A program made the position numbers and the translations under genes. A stretch of DNA of 64,000 bases from DAOUMU01 sp034409055 (lineage in GTDB: Bacteria; Chloroflexota; Anaerolineae; 4572-78; J111): NCBI GenBank assembly GCA_034409055.1, contig DAOUMU010000356.1:5257-69256 (forward strand), written 5' to 3'. Position 1 is the stretch's first letter, and the number at the start of each line of letters is the position of its first letter. The notes under the pieces are model-generated. The model made no database searches and had not been told where the DNA came from. It saw only the letters and a program-made list of their open reading frames with translations. This document shows, in pieces, positions 62,109 to 64,000 of this stretch.

Positions 62109-63975
62109 CTAATCCTCATCCTCTTCATCTTCAATCTCAAGCTCATCAGAGAAGGGCTGGATAGTTCCACCGCAAGCTTCCTCAATCAACTGGCGAATTT
62201 TTTCGCGCCGATCCAGTAGAAAATTTTCCCAATTATCGCTGGCCAGTTTATCAGGGTCAATCAAGTGTGACGCCAAAATTTCACCAAACGTTTCTTTACC
62301 CAATTTTTCACGCCAGTCTTTTACGTATTCAGAGGGTAAACGTCCGCCAATGCTGCGGTTCACTGAGGCGCTGATGAGAGTTTTGTTTACCAGCGTATTT
62401 TGCCTGCTATCTTGCAGCCCAAGTTTGTTGAAGGCTTTGGTGGGGAAAATGTGGTGATGATCCTGGCGGGTGTCATAGAACAGATCGGTTGACAATTTCC
62501 CGCCGCCGCCAAAATCCTTGGCTTGATTTCGAGCTAGCAGACACAACACTCCTTTGTAGATAGCGTTGCGGATAGAGGTAAATTCTTGGATGACATCTGA
62601 CCGGAAGGTAAACGCGCGCACCACATCAGGCAATGGACCATCATTTTCAATCCAATCAATAACCTGTTCAAAGTCCTGGCCTGAGTTGGTATCAACTCGA
62701 CTACCTCGCTGGCTGAAAACGCTGCACCAATACCAGCGAGAAATTTTGGGCCAGGCAGCGCGGGTGTAAGCATCGTTATAGTAATGGCGGAGATAGGCAA
62801 AAATAGTCGATAATGGAATGATCAATGTGGTATAGGGCAGAATCCGGCTAGCCAGAATACCGTTATCGCTCATAAATCGGGATGCTTCTTGGTAACCCTC
62901 AAGCAAGATATTCCACCATCTTTTGACCGTATCTGCCTTAAGGAGCTGTTAAAAAATAACTTCGACATTTCATACGGTATATGACTGGGAAAATGTCGAA
63001 CTTATTTTTTTACAAATTCTAAGGGCCATTAGGTCATCTTTGCGGCAGGCTACAGCAATACGGGTGTTAGGATTGGCTCGTTTACGTTCGAGCGAATCTA
63101 AAAGCGCAATGGATTGCAAAAAGTAGGTTCCATAGAGGGGGTGCATCGGGAGAATTCCTCTGGCTTTGAGGGCCTTGCGGGTCGCCTCCCATTCCAGGTT
63201 GAGCGAAAAACCCTGCGCCCATAAAATAGCGGTGCAAAGGTCGAACACATCCAAAGCCACCCCCGGTACTGTTGACTTTTTCAAAAATGTGGCAGATGGC
63301 GCCCAGTGGCATATTTGAGCGCAACTCTACGACGGGGAAAGGGTAGTTGGAAATACGATCAATCCAGCTTTTGACCAGTTTATCCCACTTCCGGCTCAGT
63401 TCCTGGTAGCGAGCAAGTTCACTGGTTTGGCGGTAGAGATATTGTTCTTTCCACTGGGTTAAGCTATCCACATCAAACGTTAATCCCAATGGTAAAGCAC
63501 CCGCGTCTAGCTCTTGTTCAAACGTGGTAATCTCATATAGAGGTTTCAAGTCTTCATAACGAATACGTCGCCCCTTTTTGTCGACCACCACATAAAATAG
63601 TGCCCGTTCAAAAAAGGGATCCCCCACCTCAATACTACCGTCTGGATCGGACATCAGCACACCCACATCAACGTAGAAGTGATAGGTGCGTTTCTTAACG
63701 GTGACTCCGTTGCGTTGATACAAAGCTTGATAGAGACTGGTGAGGCGTTGCTGCCCATCCAACACCATTAGGTTGGGTTGTTCCCTCAGCTCATCGCCTG
63801 TGCCTTCAAAAGGACGCAGACCGAATCCGCCATTGGAGACCGGCATGGTGAGGAGGCTGCCTGCGGGATAGCGATTTGGACTTTGGACAAAACAGATGAG
63901 ACATTGAACCTTAACAAACAAGCGAAACAGTGCCATAATTGTCCAACTTAAAGGCAGAAGGCCAGAAAATGACAA
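62109..63975 (-). pseudogene. GmrSD-type nuclease (DUF262 + DUF1524), broken
   Basis: Three open parts together form one gene. 63975-63260 has the DUF262 ParB-like part (NLMVLDGQQRLTSLYQALYQ, NRYPAGSLL, ICHIFEKVNSTG). A one-base excess in a C5 run at 63260-63264 shifts the frame; GVALDVFDLCTAILWAQGFS continues in the next phase to about 63018. About 80 foreign bases with a palindromic element then add a stop. From 62936 the same phase resumes (ADTVKRWWNILLEGYQEASR) with the DUF1524 His-Asn nuclease motif DHHHIFPTKAFNKLG and an acidic end. The N-terminus is not typical of the family and may also be damaged. Intact members (GmrSD, BrxU) cut modified phage DNA using nucleotides. Confidence 0.8.
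62949..63013. mobile_element. Short palindromic element inside the DUF262 gene
   Basis: TTAAAAAATAACTTCGACATTT (from 62949) and AAATGTCGAACTTATTTTTTTA (to 63012) are near-perfect inverted repeats around a loop of about 20 bases, with TA at both outer ends. It is non-coding and interrupts the protein sequence between ...DDLMALR and ADTVKRWW... A short MITE or IS630-related end pair is likely. Confidence 0.65.
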
Positions 63976-64000
63976 CCAAACTGGAACAGTTTCGTTTAGA
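63969..64000 (+). other. Possible start of a plus-strand gene cut by the window edge
   Basis: An ATG at 63969 opens a frame reading MTTKLEQFRL to the window end, with AGAAGG about 9 nt upstream. Only 10 codons are visible, so this cannot be judged. It overlaps the degraded 5' end of the DUF262 gene, which supports truncation of that gene at this point. Confidence 0.25.

Overview
The window looks like a chromosomal segment of a member of the Chloroflexota (Anaerolineae-like). This is inferred from gene content, not from a marker gene. The clues are an extracellular contractile injection system (eCIS) fragment with a DUF4157-type protein, secreted proteins built from DUF11, NHL and beta-helix repeats that carry a Y-L-P-I-[IL]-[LF]-K motif, Tat lipoproteins with long Pro/Thr linkers, a solute-binding protein with a Val/Glu/Lys-rich stalk, and many short palindromic repeats. 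No rRNA, tRNA or CRISPR array was recognised.

Layout. 1-4932 (minus): edge of an eCIS locus, with an unknown partial gene, an eCIS-core/OmpA/M35-like protein interrupted by one in-frame TGA, and the eCIS AAA+ ATPase. 4955-7864 (minus): two-component system. 8078-13655 (plus): a B12-binding radical SAM protein, two Tat-exported DUF362 proteins and a polyferredoxin membrane protein. 13817-23381 (minus): a glycan-use locus (LacI regulator, Opp/Dpp-type ABC importer, GH130, GH1), probably for beta-mannosides or related oligosaccharides. 23811-25761: a decayed ribose locus that keeps rbsK, then a metallo-beta-lactamase-fold protein. 26362-32250: a 1962-residue surface protein. 32366-38788: housekeeping and mixed genes (YesL-like, PD-(D/E)XK nuclease, SCO1, PfkB kinase, class II aldolase, LCP, DksA/TraR).

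38.8-41.4 kb is a small accessory patch with orphan membrane proteins, a truncated integrase, a TA-flanked palindromic element and several terminators. 41.5-52.9 kb carries ruvB, a lipoprotein, queA, two secreted repeat proteins, gatB and a glutamate dehydrogenase. 53-64 kb is a defence-like, decaying region: a truncated TIR domain, a 1048-residue HD-TPR protein, remnants of HsdR, a YgjP-type metallopeptidase and Fic, an IS630 fragment, an intact-looking hicA / extended hicB / TPR operon, and a broken DUF262-DUF1524 (GmrSD-type) nuclease.

The best candidates for undescribed biology are the hicA-extended hicB-TPR operon, the HD-TPR protein next to a TIR fragment, and the eCIS-core gene whose TGA may fall at a cysteine position. 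Several genes are broken at short C/G runs, so some apparent pseudogenes could be assembly errors. Two palindromic elements have clear target-site duplications, and one of them supplies the present stop codon of the SCO1 gene.
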